Positions 12,501 through 23,270 of a DNA stretch of 64,000 bases are shown here, piece by piece. A program made the translations under genes and the position numbers. This stretch comes from Paratinospora sagittata (taxonomy: Eukaryota; Streptophyta; Magnoliopsida; Ranunculales; Menispermaceae): contig CM069606.1 in the NCBI GenBank assembly GCA_035771175.1, forward strand, positions 27,547,816-27,611,815, read 5' to 3'. Below the pieces are notes generated by a model. It saw nothing but the letters and a program-made list of their open reading frames with translations, was not told the DNA's origin and did not search any database. How positions within the stretch are numbered: the stretch's first letter is position 1; each line of letters starts with the position of its first letter.

Positions 12501-15500
12501 AAATATTCTCTACTAACACCTTCACGATTCCCATTGTCTCGCACGCCCAAAACAACATTAGATTAAACAACGTTTTGAATTCAAATCATTCTGTATTCTC
12601 TTGCTCTATAACCTGCAACTGCTAATTTTATAAAACCCTCATGCTCTGATTTTCGAGGATAGAACACACTCAATTTTTGCAAGTTAGACTGAGCTTTCTA
12701 AAGAGTGTTTAAATAGAAGAAAGTTGTGATTCCTGCATTTGTCCAAACAAACTTCGAAACGAATCAAAACTGCAAAGTGTCTTACAGATAACCTCATTAT
12801 TTTGCAAGTTCTTCATTTTATCCCTTTTGTGCTGAGATTTCCATAGGCTATCTGTTGTTTGAAACTGTAAGTATATGAAGTGTTCTCGGTAAGAGAACAC
12901 ATCACTTGCATTTTTTTTTCTAAGAGCTACTACAACTAATCAACAACAACATATCAAACAATAGCTATCGAAGTCTACAAAGATCAAGCTCGAAGATTGA
13001 AGACATATCTCATGTCTAATGCATTAGTTTTATCTTTGGTGTGTAGGGTAACTTCTCGATCAATCTCAGCACTAAAACTCTGAAAAATGCAAAGTCTTCA
13101 AAATCACTTCGATATAGTATTTTATTTTTAAAAAATGTTTTTCGAAAGGTTTTAATCATAATTTCAATGAGTTTTGAATTATTTAAAAGTTTTTAATCTT
13201 ATATCAATATGTTTTGAGTTAATGGAAAGGTTCTTTAGTTTTCAAAAATAAGGCTATCCAGCAATTTGCCAAAACTTTCCAGAAGGCACTAGCGCACTAT
13301 CAGTGTTGATAGCACGCTGATAGGGTTCTATACTAAAACATTTCTTTTTCCTGAAAATTGTCTATAGCGCGTTATCCCCTTTGATAACTCGCTATAAAGC
13401 TGTTGTCGTGATCTTTCCATTTTTAGTAAAATGGGCAATAGCGCGCTATAGGCCTTGATAACAAGCTATCGGAAAGTCTAAAAAACTCGAGCTCTCGGGT
13501 TTGTGCATATCGACCTGCTATAGCCTTCTATCTGTCAACAGAGAAATGATACACAACCCAATAGCACGCGATCCACGTCTTAGACTAAAATCTGATATTT
13601 CTAACGAGAAAAATGTGGACACTTCTGCTTGCTTGATTTTTTATTCCTTACACAGTTTTGCAAGGTGATCTTAATTGAAATATTCTCTACTAACGCCATC
13701 ATGATTCCCATTGTCTCGCACGCCCAAAACAACTTTAAATTAAACAACGTTTTGAATTCAAATCATTATGTACTCTCTTGCTCTTTAACCTGCAACTGCT
13801 AATTTTATAAAACCCTCATGCTCTGATTTTCAAAGATATAACACACACGATTTTTGCAAGTTAGACTGAGCTTTCCAAAGAGTGTTTATATAGAAGAAAG
13901 TTGTGATTCTTGCATTTGCCCAAACAAACTTCGAAACGAATCAAAATTCCAAATTGTCTTCCAGATAACCTCATTATTTCGCAAGTTCTTCATTTTATCC
14001 CTTTTGTACTGAGATTTCCAGAGGCTATCTATTGTTTTAAACTGCAAGTATATGAAGTGTTTTCGGTAAGAGAACACATCAAAACAAGAACACATCACTT
14101 GCATTTTTTTTCTAAGAGCTACTACAACTAATCATCAACAACACATCGAACAATAGCTACCGAAGTCTACAAAGATCAAGCTTGAAGATTGAAGACATAT
14201 CTCATGTCTAATGCATTAGTTTTATCTTTGGTGTGTAGGGTAACTTCTCGATCAATCTCAGCACTAAAACTCTGAAAAATGCAAAGTCTTCAAAATCACT
14301 TCGATATAGTATTTTATTTTTAAAAAATGTTTTTCGAAAGGTTTTAATCATAATTTCAATGAGTTTTGAATTATTTAAAAGTTTTTAATCTTATATCAAT
14401 ATGTTTTGAGTTAATGGAAAGGTTCTTTAGTTTTCAAAAATAAGGCTATCCAGCAATTTGCCAAAACTTTCCAGAAGGCACTAGCGCACTATCAGTGTTG
14501 ATAGCACGCTGATAGGGTTCTATAATAAAATATTTGTTTTTCTAGAAAATTGTATATAGCGCGTTATCCCCTTTGATAACTCGCAATAGAGCCGTTGCCG
14601 TAATCTTTCCCTTTTTAGTAAAATAGGCAATAGCGCGCTATAATAGGCCTTTATAACACGCTATCGAAAAGTCTAAAAAACTCGAGGTCTCGGGTTTGTG
14701 TATATCGACCTGCTATAGCCAGCTATCTGTCAATAGAGAACATGATGCACAACCCAATAGCACGCGATCCACGGCTTAGACTAAAATTTGATATTTCTAT
14801 CAAGAAAAATGTGGACACTTCTGCTTGCTCGATTTTTGTATTCCTTACACAGTTTTGCCAGGTTATCTTAATTGAAATATTCTCTACTAACACCTCCATG
14901 ATTCCCATTGTCTCGCACGCCCAAAACAACTTTACATTAAACAACATTTTGAATTCAAATCATTATGTACTCTCTTGGTCTTTAACCTGCAACTGCTAAT
15001 TTTATAAATCCCTCATTCTCTGATTTTCAAAGATAGAACACACACGATTTTTGCAAGTTAGACTGAGCTTTCCAAAGAGTGTTTAAATAGAAGAAAGTCG
15101 TGATTCTTGCATTTGCCCAAACAAACTTCGAAATGAATCAAAATTGCAAATTGTCTTGCAGATAACCTCATTATTTCGCAAGTTCTTCATTTTATCCCTT
15201 TTGTGTTGAGATTTCCAGAGGCTATCTATTGTTTTAAACTTTAAGTATATGAAGTGTTCTTGGTAAGAAAACACATCACACAAGAACACATCGCCTATAT
15301 TTTTTTTTTCTAAGAGCTACTACAACTAATCATCAACAACACATCAAACAATAGCTATCGAAGTCTACAAAGATCAAGCTCGATGAACAAAGACATATCT
15401 CATATCTAATGTATTAGTTTTATCTTTGGTGTGTAGGGTAACCTCTCGATCAATCCCAGCACTAAAACTCTTAAAAGTGCAAACTCTTCAAAATCACTTC

Positions 15501-16522
15501 GATATAGTATTTCATTTTGAAAAAATACTTTCCGAAAGGTTAAATCAAAATTTCAATGAGTTTTGAATTATTTAAAAGTGTTTAATCATATATAAAAGTG
15601 TTTTGAGTTAATGGAATGGTTCTTGAGTGTCAAAATATTAAATTTTAAAAAATAAGGCAATCCAGCAATTTTAAAAAATTTTCAAGATGGCTAGTGCGCA
15701 CTATCAGTGTTGATTGCACGTTGATAGGGTTCAATAAAAAAACATTTATTTTTTGGAAAATTGTCTATAGCGCGCTATCCTCTTTGATAACTCGCAATAG
15801 AGCCGTTGCCGTGATCTTTCCTTTTTAAGTAAAATAGGCAATAGCGCGCTATAATAGGACTTGATAACACACTATCGGAAAGTCTAAAAAACTCGAGCTC
15901 TCAGGTTTGTGTATATCGGCCTGCTATAGCCAGCTATCTGTCAATAGAGAACATGATGCACAACCCAATAGCACGCGATCCACGTCTTAGACTAAAATTT
16001 GATATTTTTATCAAGAAAAATGTGGACACTTCTGCTTGCTCGATTTTTCTATTCCTTACACAGTTTTGCCAGGTTATCTTAATTAAAATATTCTCTACTA
16101 ACACCTTCATGATTCCATTGTCTCGCACGCCCAAAACAACTTTAGATTAAACAACGTTTTGAATTCAAATCATTCTCTACTTTCTTGCTCTTTAACCTGC
16201 AACTGCTAATTTTATAAAACCCTCATGCTCTGATTTTCGAAGATAGAACAATCACGATTTTTGCAAGTTAGCCTGAGCTTTCTAAAGAGTGTTTAAATAG
16301 AAGAAAGTCGTGATTCTTGCATTTCCCTAAACAAACTTCGAAACGAATCAAAATTGCAAATTGTCTTCCTGATAACCTCATTATTTCGCAAGTTCTTCAT
16401 TTTATCCCTTTTGTGCTGAGATTTCCAGAGGCTATCTATTGTTTTACACTGTAAGTATATGAAGTCTTTTCGGTAAGAGAACACATCAAACAAAAACACA
16501 TCAATTGCGTTTTTTTTTCTAA

Positions 16523-16527
16523 GAGCT
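16523..16527. other. Left target-site duplication gagct
   Basis: Satellite sequence CTAAGAGCT stops here and the retrotransposon LTR begins with TGTAATATCC. The same 5 bp follows the right end of the composite at 38006-38010 and then continues as satellite. A 5-bp duplication is usual for Ty3/gypsy integration. Confidence 0.9.
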
Positions 16528-18407
16528 TGTAATATCCTGTATTTCACAAAAAAAAAAAAATTTAAAAATTTACTATTTGGGCAACGCCCGAACGTTCAGG
16601 CGCAGGACAGAACGTTCAGGCGCATGACAGAATGTTCAGGCGCAAGCTAGAACGTTCAGGCGCAATGCATGCCAGAACATTCAAGCGCATGCCAGAACGT
16701 ACAAGCGCATGCCAGAACGTACAGGCGCATTCCAGAACGTACAGGCGCATGCCAGAACGTTCAGGCGCATGCCAGAACGTTCAGGCGCATGACAGAACGT
16801 TCAGGCGCATGACAGAACCTTCAGGCGCATGACAGAACGTTCAGGCGCATGCAAGAACGTTCAGGCGCATGCCAGAAGGTTCAGGCGCATGACAGAACGT
16901 TTAGGCGCATGCCAGAACGTTCAGGCGCAATGCATGCACAAACGTTCAGGCGCATGCCAGAACGTTCAGGCGCATGACAGAACGTTCAGGCGCATGACAG
17001 AACGTTCAGGCGCATTCCAGAACGTACAGGCGCATGCCAGAACGTTCAGGCGCATGCCAGAACGTTCAGGCGCATGCCACAACGTTCAGGCGCATGACAG
17101 AACGTTCAGGCGCATGACAGAACGTTCAGGCGCATGCCAGAACGTTCAGGCGCATGCCAGAACGTTCAGGCGCATGCCACAACGTTCAGGCGCATGACAG
17201 AACGTTCAGGCGCATGACAGAACGTTCAGGCGCATTACAGAACCTTCAGGCGCATGACAGAACCTACAGCGCATGACAGAACGTTCAGGCGCATGCCAGA
17301 ACGTTCAGGTGCAATGCATGGACAAACGTTCAGGCGCATGACAGAACGTTCAGGCGCATGCCAGAACTTTCAGGCGCATGCCAGAACTTTCAGGCGCATG
17401 CCAGAACTTTCAGGCGCATGCCAGAACGTTCTGGCGCAGGACAGAACGTTCAGGCGCAAGACAGAACGTTCAGGCGCAGGACAGAACGTTCAGGCGCATC
17501 CAGAACGTTCAGGCGCATGACAGAACGTTCAGGCGCATGAAAGAACGTTCAGGCGCATGCCAGAACGTTCAGGCGCATGCCAGAACTTTCTCGCGCAATG
17601 CATGCCGAAACGTTCAGGCGCATGACAGAACGTTCAGGCGCATGCCAGAACATTCAGGCGCAGGGCAGAACGTTCAGGCGCATGCCAGAACGTTCAGGCG
17701 CATGACAGAACGTTCAGGCGCATGACAGAACGTTCAGGCGCAATGCATTCCAGAACGTTCAAGCGCATGCCAGAACGTACAGGCGCATGCCAGAACGTTC
17801 AAGAGCATGCCAGAACGTACAGGCGCATGCCAGAACGTACAGGCGCATGCCAGAACGTACAGGCGCATTCCAGAACGTACAGGCGCATGCCAGAACGTTC
17901 AGGCGCATGCCAGAACGTTCAGGCGCATGCCAGAACGTTCAGGCGCATGACAGAACGTTCAGGCGCATGACAGAACGTTCAGGCGCATTACAGAACCTTC
18001 AGGCGCATTACAGAACCTACAGGCGCATGACAGAACGTTCAGGCGCATGCCAGAAGGTTCAGGCGCATGCCAGAAGGTTCAGGCGCATGCCAGAAGGTTC
18101 AGGCGCATGCCAGAACGTTCAGGTGCAATGCATGCACAAACGTTCAGGCGCATGACAGAACGTTCAGGCGCAGGACAGAACGTTCAGGCGCATCCAGAAC
18201 GTTCAGGCGCATGACAGAACGTTCAGGCGCATGACAGAACGTTCAGGCGCATGCCAGAACGTTCAGGCGCATGCCAGAACTTTCTCGCGCAATGCATGCC
18301 GAAACGTTCAGGCGCATGACAGAACGGTCAGGCGCATGCCAGAACATTCAGGCGCAGGGCAGAACGTTCAGGCGCATGCCAGAACGTTCAGGCGCAAGGC
18401 ATGCCAG
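16528..18407 (+). mobile_element. Left LTR of chromovirus composite (5' part only)
   Basis: The segment starts TGTAATATCCTGT followed by an A-run and TTTACTATTTGGGCAACG, the same start as the LTRs at 26538 and 36359. It then runs into a greatly expanded 20-bp minisatellite. The rest of the LTR (TATA box, R, U5, terminal TGTGACA) does not follow. Near 18407 the sequence switches to element coding DNA, and the missing LTR end is found at 21819-23019. No primer-binding site follows, so this copy could not prime reverse transcription as it stands. Confidence 0.85.
16585..18407 (+). repeat. Expanded 20-bp minisatellite in LTR U3 (about 90 copies)
   Basis: The unit is CCAGAACGTTCAGGCGCATG with common variants (GACAGAACG, CGTACAGG, and a longer unit containing CAATGCATG). 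Because 20 is not a multiple of 3, three units make a 60-nt cycle read as a 20-residue period in each forward frame. None of these frames has a stop, which produces long spurious ORFs. Larger duplications lie inside it: the variant CAGAACTTTCTCGCGC recurs at 17581 and 18275, an offset of 694 bp. The other LTR copies hold only about 6-14 units. Confidence 0.95.
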
Positions 18408-19710
18408 AACAATCATGGGAACGACAATTTCTATCAATATCAAGATTATTGCTCGCCTTTTGGAGATTCCGATTGAAGAAAGGAATATTGATCCACATGA
18501 CCCCCTGACAGTTGCAGAGATCGCCGAATCTAATGCCCAACTGTTCAATTCCCTCGCCAAAGAGCCATACACTCAATCAACATACACCAACCTCCCAAAC
18601 AATCATCTTAAGCCATCTCTTGTCGGCCTCGGAAAGATTGTATACGGCAACATCTTGCCAGAGAGGGGCACTAGGGGCACTATGTCAAGGGCCCAACTCC
18701 TTGTGTTGTATTGCATAGAGAAGAAAATAAAGGTCTCCCTACCACACATCATCATCCAACAAATGTTGAGGGTGATTCAAAACCCTTTAAAGAAGGAATT
18801 CTTCGGCTACGGAGTCTTGATTATGAGGATACTTCACGAGGCAAACGTTGACACTTTCGATAGAACGTCAAAGCTGATCACTGAACCAGTTACAGCATCC
18901 TCTATCTTTAAGACATATGGCATAAGTGGAGGGGTAACTGACGAAGAGGTATTCGGCACGACAATAAGAACTGCCGAAAGAATGAGAGACAAGCACGGGC
19001 GTTGCCTTCGCAAATGTCGACGCAAGATGCCTGTCAGAGAAGGTCCAAATAATGATTCCAATCCACATCCTACATCAGACCCAGCCGGTAATCCAACCGA
19101 TCGACCACTTACTGACGAAGAATTATATGCCACACTCAATCCACCTATACAAAGTCATGATAGACAAGGTAAGCAAGCAAATCCACCAACTTGGAACATG
19201 CCAACTCAAGGCAACACTTCTTACCAAAGATTTCCAACTTCTGTGGTACAGTCTCAGCCAGTTCCACAAGTTGTTGTAAACCAACAACAACAGTATTGGG
19301 CGTCACCATATCTTGGAGGGCCAAACATTCCAATGAGCCCATTGTTTCAAACTTTTTCACCTCAAACAAACCAAAATATCCAAGGGGTTCCGGTTAGGGG
19401 ATCCCCGCGCAATCAAAACAACTACCTTCCACCTATGAACCAATACTTTCCCCTAATGTCTATCGCCTATCCTTCTCCTACGCGACAAACGACCCATCAA
19501 CCACCAATGGGACAACCGACTAACCTCCTTGAACGGTTAGATGAAATGGCATCCAATATTGCTACACTGAGAGAGAGCCACAATACTATATTAACCCGGT
19601 TGCAAAACTCCGACGCAAAGCGTGCACACTCTCAACCTTCCGTTAGTAGTCGTTCTGTACGTAGCCGTAGATCTCGAAGGAGCGGTAGTAGACAAGAAAG
19701 TCACAATTAA
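18408..19710 (+). pseudogene. Extra sense ORF upstream of gag, copy I, 5'-truncated
   Basis: From the join at about 18408 the frame is open for about 430 codons to a TAA at 19708-19710. It aligns by eye to 29648-30642 of the second internal region, where about 90 N-terminal codons are also present. The N-terminal half resembles proteins usually annotated as putative plant transposon protein (a run with SRAQLLVLYCI...SLPHIIIQQM followed by GYGVLIMRIL). That is my family recognition, not a search result. A Gln/Pro/Asn-rich linker follows, then a short coiled-coil-like stretch (LLERLDEMASNIATLRES) and a basic Ser/Arg tail. The start codon and first third are lost. Upstream the frame runs into the minisatellite, so a chimeric product from 18271 is possible but unlikely to matter. 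Its role in the element is unknown. Confidence 0.7.
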
Positions 19711-20495
19711 TTACTGGCATTGTAAACTTTCCTTTGATATATATGAATGAAATTGTTTTGTTTAAAGACTATCTTTGGTGGGCCGCCTTACAACCATTTT
19801 TTCTTTTGTATCACTAACTTTGGAGTGGTATGGGACACAACAAAATTGGGGGATACTAAATAAAATGTGGAAGTAAGAAAACCCATGACCTTGTGTGAAA
19901 AGAAACATTTGGAGAAAGTTGCATTACTAATATTATCACTAAGTTTACACGGTATGGGACGAGTAAATTTGGACGATACTATTAGTGAACTTCTATTCAG
20001 CCATTGTTTTTAGAGACCGTGTTCATCCAACTTAACTTGGTTTACACCCTTATTACCAAAGTCATGTGGTATGGGACACATGAACTTGGATAATAATTGA
20101 ACAGACTAAGCGTAAGCGTATGAATGCATAAGATTGCGATAGAATGTTAGCTCAGGCTATTTACCAAGGCAAATCTTAGAATTCTTATGACTCGTATGGA
20201 TTTTCAATGAAATATATGTATGTTCACAAAGACCAAAACCAAATCTTTTGAACTACTTGCACAATTTTGTACTTATTATATAAACATTCTAACCTTGTTT
20301 GTTTTTACACCATGGCCACACATACGAGATATATAAGATTCTTTGATTCCTCAACAACAACTTTACACTATGCTTAGCAAAATAGGTGATTGTAATATTA
20401 CAGTACTCTCGAAATTGTTGCTGAGCATATTCTAGCATTATACTTGGCTACAGTTCCTAAATCTTGGTTTTCCTTTTCTCTTTTCCAGTGAGACA
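19711..20495 (+). other. Conserved non-coding spacer between extra ORF and gag (possible intron), copy I
   Basis: No gene is seen, but the spacer is conserved with 30643-31425. A GT donor-like site (ATT|GTAAAC, 19722) lies just after the upstream stop, and a strong polypyrimidine-CAG acceptor ends at 20488, eight bases before the gag ATG. Splicing between them would remove 767 nt. The spacer holds three spaced copies of a motif TATGGGAC...AATTTGGA.GATA near 19829, 19951 and 20070. Splicing is inferred only. Confidence 0.5.
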
Positions 20496-21818
20496 ATGCA
20501 AACCAGGAAGAGAGGAAGGCCACGTGTTGTTCGTCCAGCAGTGGAGGCACCTCCTGAGATTTAGGAACCGCCGCCTCAGACAACAGCACAGGCCACACCC
20601 AACACTGCCCCTACATCTGGGCAGGCAATACCACCACCACCCGCACCCTTTGCCATGCCTTCAAGCATTGAAACCTTCTTCGCTGGATTTATTGAGGCGA
20701 TGAAGGTCACTGTTCAAACTGCCGTTCGTGAGACCGCAGCCAGTCAGGTTGCCACGGTTCAAACACCTATAAAATTTGGGTCCGAAGCTCAAACCGATCA
20801 GATTACTAAATACAAGCGGTTACAACCTCTTACTTTCGATGGCACCATTGATCCTGATGAGGTGCAAAAGTGGTTGGATGAGTCCAAGAAGGCTCTTGAT
20901 GCAATGGGAGTCGATGAGACTCGTAAAATTCCACTAGCAACCTACCAACTTGTTGGCGCCGCAAACACATGGTGGATCATAGTGAAAGAAGACCCAAGGG
21001 TCAATATAGAAGATATGACTTGGCAACAGTTTGAGTCAATGTTTATTGATGAGTATTTTTCCAGCGCGATGACAAAGCAGAAGCGCCAGGAATTTGCTAA
21101 GTTATATCAGGGCACCATGCCCGTCAGAGAATATGCTGGAAATTTAAAGAATTATCCGTCTACTCTCTTTCCACCATCTCCACGGAGCGAGATAAGACTG
21201 AGAAATTTTATAATGGTCTTCGCCATGACATTCGGCAAGCCTTATCTATCTTGGATCTCAAGATTTACAAAGAAGTTGTTGACAGGGCCATGAGCTTTGA
21301 ACAAGAAAAGCTCTTATAGGAACAGCAAATGAATAAGGGCAAACGACCTGCCACATTTTCCCAACAAGGCTCGCAACAGGGCAACAGGAAGAAGCCCTAC
21401 TACAATCAAAACCCAGCCCTCCCAGCCCCGGTTTCGAAGAATGAAGCCACAACACCTGCGGCTGAACCTTCTAACTCTAACCACCAGGGTTTCCGAAATC
21501 ATGGCCGTGGCGATCGTTCTGGACGAGGTGGCTGTAGCAACGGCAATGGCAGAGGTGGTGGTCGACACCACAATCAACAAGGCCAGCAGAATCATCAGAA
21601 TAGCCAGCAACACAATCAGCAGTACAGGCCGACTTGTTACAACTGCGGCCAGAAGGGCCATGTCAAACATCTTTGTTCGCGCCTTCAGCAACCTATTCCT
21701 GCTATTCCAGTCCAACAAGCACCACCTGCTACTAATGCCCAACCCAGGCCGAACCAGGGTCAACGGAATCAGGGCTGAGCCTTTACCATCGCTCAACAAC
21801 CCCTCCCAGACAACAATG
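20496..21818 (+). pseudogene. gag: gag (capsid-nucleocapsid) of chromovirus, copy I, broken
   Basis: The start is the ATG right after the acceptor-like CAG at 20488; copy II uses the equivalent ATG at 31426. A low-complexity Pro/Thr N-terminus is followed by a retrotransposon gag core (LQPLTFDGTIDPDEVQKWL, then WWII, then a YFSS/QEFAKLYQGTM/VREYAG run). A Gln/Gly/Arg-rich linker and a CCHC zinc knuckle (CYNCGQKGHVKHLC) come after. Defects are an in-frame TAG at 20562-20564, a 1-nt loss near 21144 that shifts the frame, a TAG near 21317 and a TGA near 21776. Capsid assembly and RNA packaging would be its normal job. At 21818/21819 it is cut by LTR sequence before the protease active site. Confidence 0.85.
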
Positions 21819-23019
21819 GCAGAACGTTCAGGCGCATGCCAGAACGTTCAGGCGCAATGACAGAACGTTCAGGCGCAATGCCAGAACGTTCAGGCGCCTG
21901 CCAGAACGTTCAGGCACATGCCAGAACGTTCAGGCGCCAAAAATCTCTATATAAGGAACCCTCCTCATTCTCATTTCTCACACCAAAATCACTCTCCTTA
22001 TGATTTTCCTTCTCTTTCCACTCATTCTAAGTTTTTAGTTTTTGAGACTCTCTGATCGAGACTCTCGGTACGGTGCGACGAAGTTCTGTCCGGAGGAAAG
22101 CGCCAGATCGGAAAGAAGAAGTTTTTATCTGAAGGTGGGGAACGAAACATAGGTTTGCGTGTTTCATAACTTTTATTAAAGTTTACATTCAATTATTATT
22201 ATGTCTACTATTCATTTACACTGCATTATGTCATATAATGTCCTAACCTTGCACGTCGTGATACCGACCCTAATAAGGATCACCAGACGTTGTCAAAGTC
22301 AGTCTAAATGTCAAGAAAGGCCAGACCAGTAGACTAGAACAGTTCATGCATTGGCATCATACATATCACCACCTAGGAACGTATATGGTTTATGACTCAT
22401 AGAATAGTTAGAAGCATTGCTCACTATTCATATTATTTCTCTGGAGAGGGACGTACATGAGAACCCGGCTACGCCGGGGAGGGACATCAGTACGTGAATC
22501 CAGAGCATCGTTCCTGAGGAGGGACGTACAAAGAGAACCTGGCTACGCCCGGGGAAGAACACCTGTACGTGAACTCAGGCGATGTACGCTCATCAAACCA
22601 TTAATACGTGACGGTGTCATGCATACATACATATTGATTGATTATGATGCTTACATGTGTATTTAAGATATTTGATATTGAAGTATGCTTTATTAATTGT
22701 TATACTCATGCACTATTTACCCACTGAGCACGTTAAGCTCACTCCATTATTATCCAATCTTTCACAGGAAATTAGGGTGGACTGGGTGCAGGTTATGGGG
22801 CCCACATTTTATACCCTTTGTATGAATCATTGGGGATTTTGGGAGTATGTTCCCTTGACCATTTTATGTACAAAAGTATTCTGAATTGAATGAAATCAGA
22901 TTTGTACTGTGTACTATATTTCCGCTGCGCACTCTGTTGTTACCATTATTATTGTTCTAAATGCGTGCCCCGTCCGAGAGTGTACCGCTGGTTTAGGCGC
23001 GTCCGGGCGGGGTGTGACA
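21819..23019 (+). mobile_element. LTR fragment (minisatellite end, TATA, R, U5) inside internal region I
   Basis: The fragment begins with six 20-bp units, then the TATA region, and runs through to the normal LTR terminus GGGCGGGGTGTGACA at 23019. It lacks the LTR start. Relative to the other LTRs it lacks about 245 bp (after GTCATATA near 22238), has one instead of two copies of a 45-bp repeat near 22070, and has about 45 extra bp near 22510. It replaces 106 bp of the protease-coding region (compare 32768-32873) and no primer-binding site follows. Together with 16528-18407 it would make one complete LTR split by the gag block. Confidence 0.85.
21948..21954 (+). promoter_or_regulatory. LTR TATA box (TATATAA)
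   Basis: AATCTCTATATAAGGAACC lies directly downstream of the minisatellite, in the same place in all LTR copies. It is the expected core promoter between U3 and R. Confidence 0.7.
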
Positions 23020-23270
23020 GCATCCTGAACCCACAAACATCACACTCCATGTCACATCACCGTTCGGATCTGGTGCTGATGTCAACTTGCATTGTTCTCG
23101 ATGTGAGCTTTGAATGTCAGAACATAAAATATATGCCGATCTGTTTGTGATGGATTTTGAAGACTTCGACATCATCCTTGGCATGGACTGGGTAACACCA
23201 CTGAATGCACATATCGAATGTATGAAGAAGCAAGTTCAGTTAACCTTGCCTACAGGAGAGTTGGTAAGCT
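23020..23270 (+). pseudogene. Protease C-terminal remnant, copy I
   Basis: Coding sequence resumes at CATCCTGAACCC, matching 32874 onward. The retained part includes the conserved FDIILGMDW motif of Ty3/gypsy retropepsins (near 23169-23193). The active-site DSG triad region was lost to the LTR join. Its frame is not that of the reverse transcriptase downstream: it runs on to a stop at 23363-23365, while the RT frame is offset by one base from about 23270. Confidence 0.75.

Larger units (their letters stand above)
475..16527. repeat. Satellite array, monomer about 1.2 kb, about 13.5 copies
   Basis: The same sequence recurs head to tail. Using the start of the phrase ending in GTTTTGAGTCAATGG as the register, copies begin near 478, 1670, 2871, 4071, 4791, 5971, 7174, 8387, 9592, 10797, 12007, 13202, 14396 and 15597. 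Spacing is about 1180-1215 bp, except for one short copy. Copies differ by scattered substitutions and small indels. Every monomer has conserved palindromic blocks, for example ATAGCGCGCTAT (1904-1915), CTAATGCATTAG (2676-2687) and a 12-bp stem at 1831-1860. Short frames of about 60-85 codons recur on both strands, but they are broken in many copies and look incidental. The array is interrupted at 16527 by the retrotransposon and related DNA resumes at 38006. It is not a satellite family I can name. Confidence 0.93.

Noticed and set aside
475..16527. rDNA spacer or tRNA cluster as the origin of the satellite
   Set aside because: No 5S/18S/25S-like sequence, tRNA cloverleaf motif or A/B box was recognised in the monomer.
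835..16547. Recurrent 60-85-codon frames on both strands in the 1.2-kb satellite
   Set aside because: They repeat because the satellite repeats. Starts, stops and lengths vary between monomers, several copies are broken, plus and minus frames overlap, and no motif is recognisable.
16585..18407. CRISPR-like array of short repeats
   Set aside because: Units are contiguous with no unique spacers, and the context is a plant LTR.
16632..18476. Long forward frames with Arg-rich repeats such as MPERSGACQNVQAHARTFRR
   Set aside because: These are all three frames of the 20-bp minisatellite. Openness in every forward frame is a consequence of unit length and the lack of stops in the unit.
18348..19369. 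Minus-strand frames of 62-101 codons opposite the extra ORF
   Set aside because: They overlap the long plus-strand frame, are not conserved as frames in copy II, and match no family.
21314..21860. Frames of 139-161 codons overlapping gag on either strand
   Set aside because: They are shadows of the Gln/Gly/Arg-rich gag linker in other frames. The real frame carries the CCHC knuckle.
22457..23184. Short frames in the LTR U5 region (also near 27745, 28264 and 37642)
   Set aside because: They recur wherever this LTR segment recurs, differ by frameshifts between copies, and lie in non-coding LTR.
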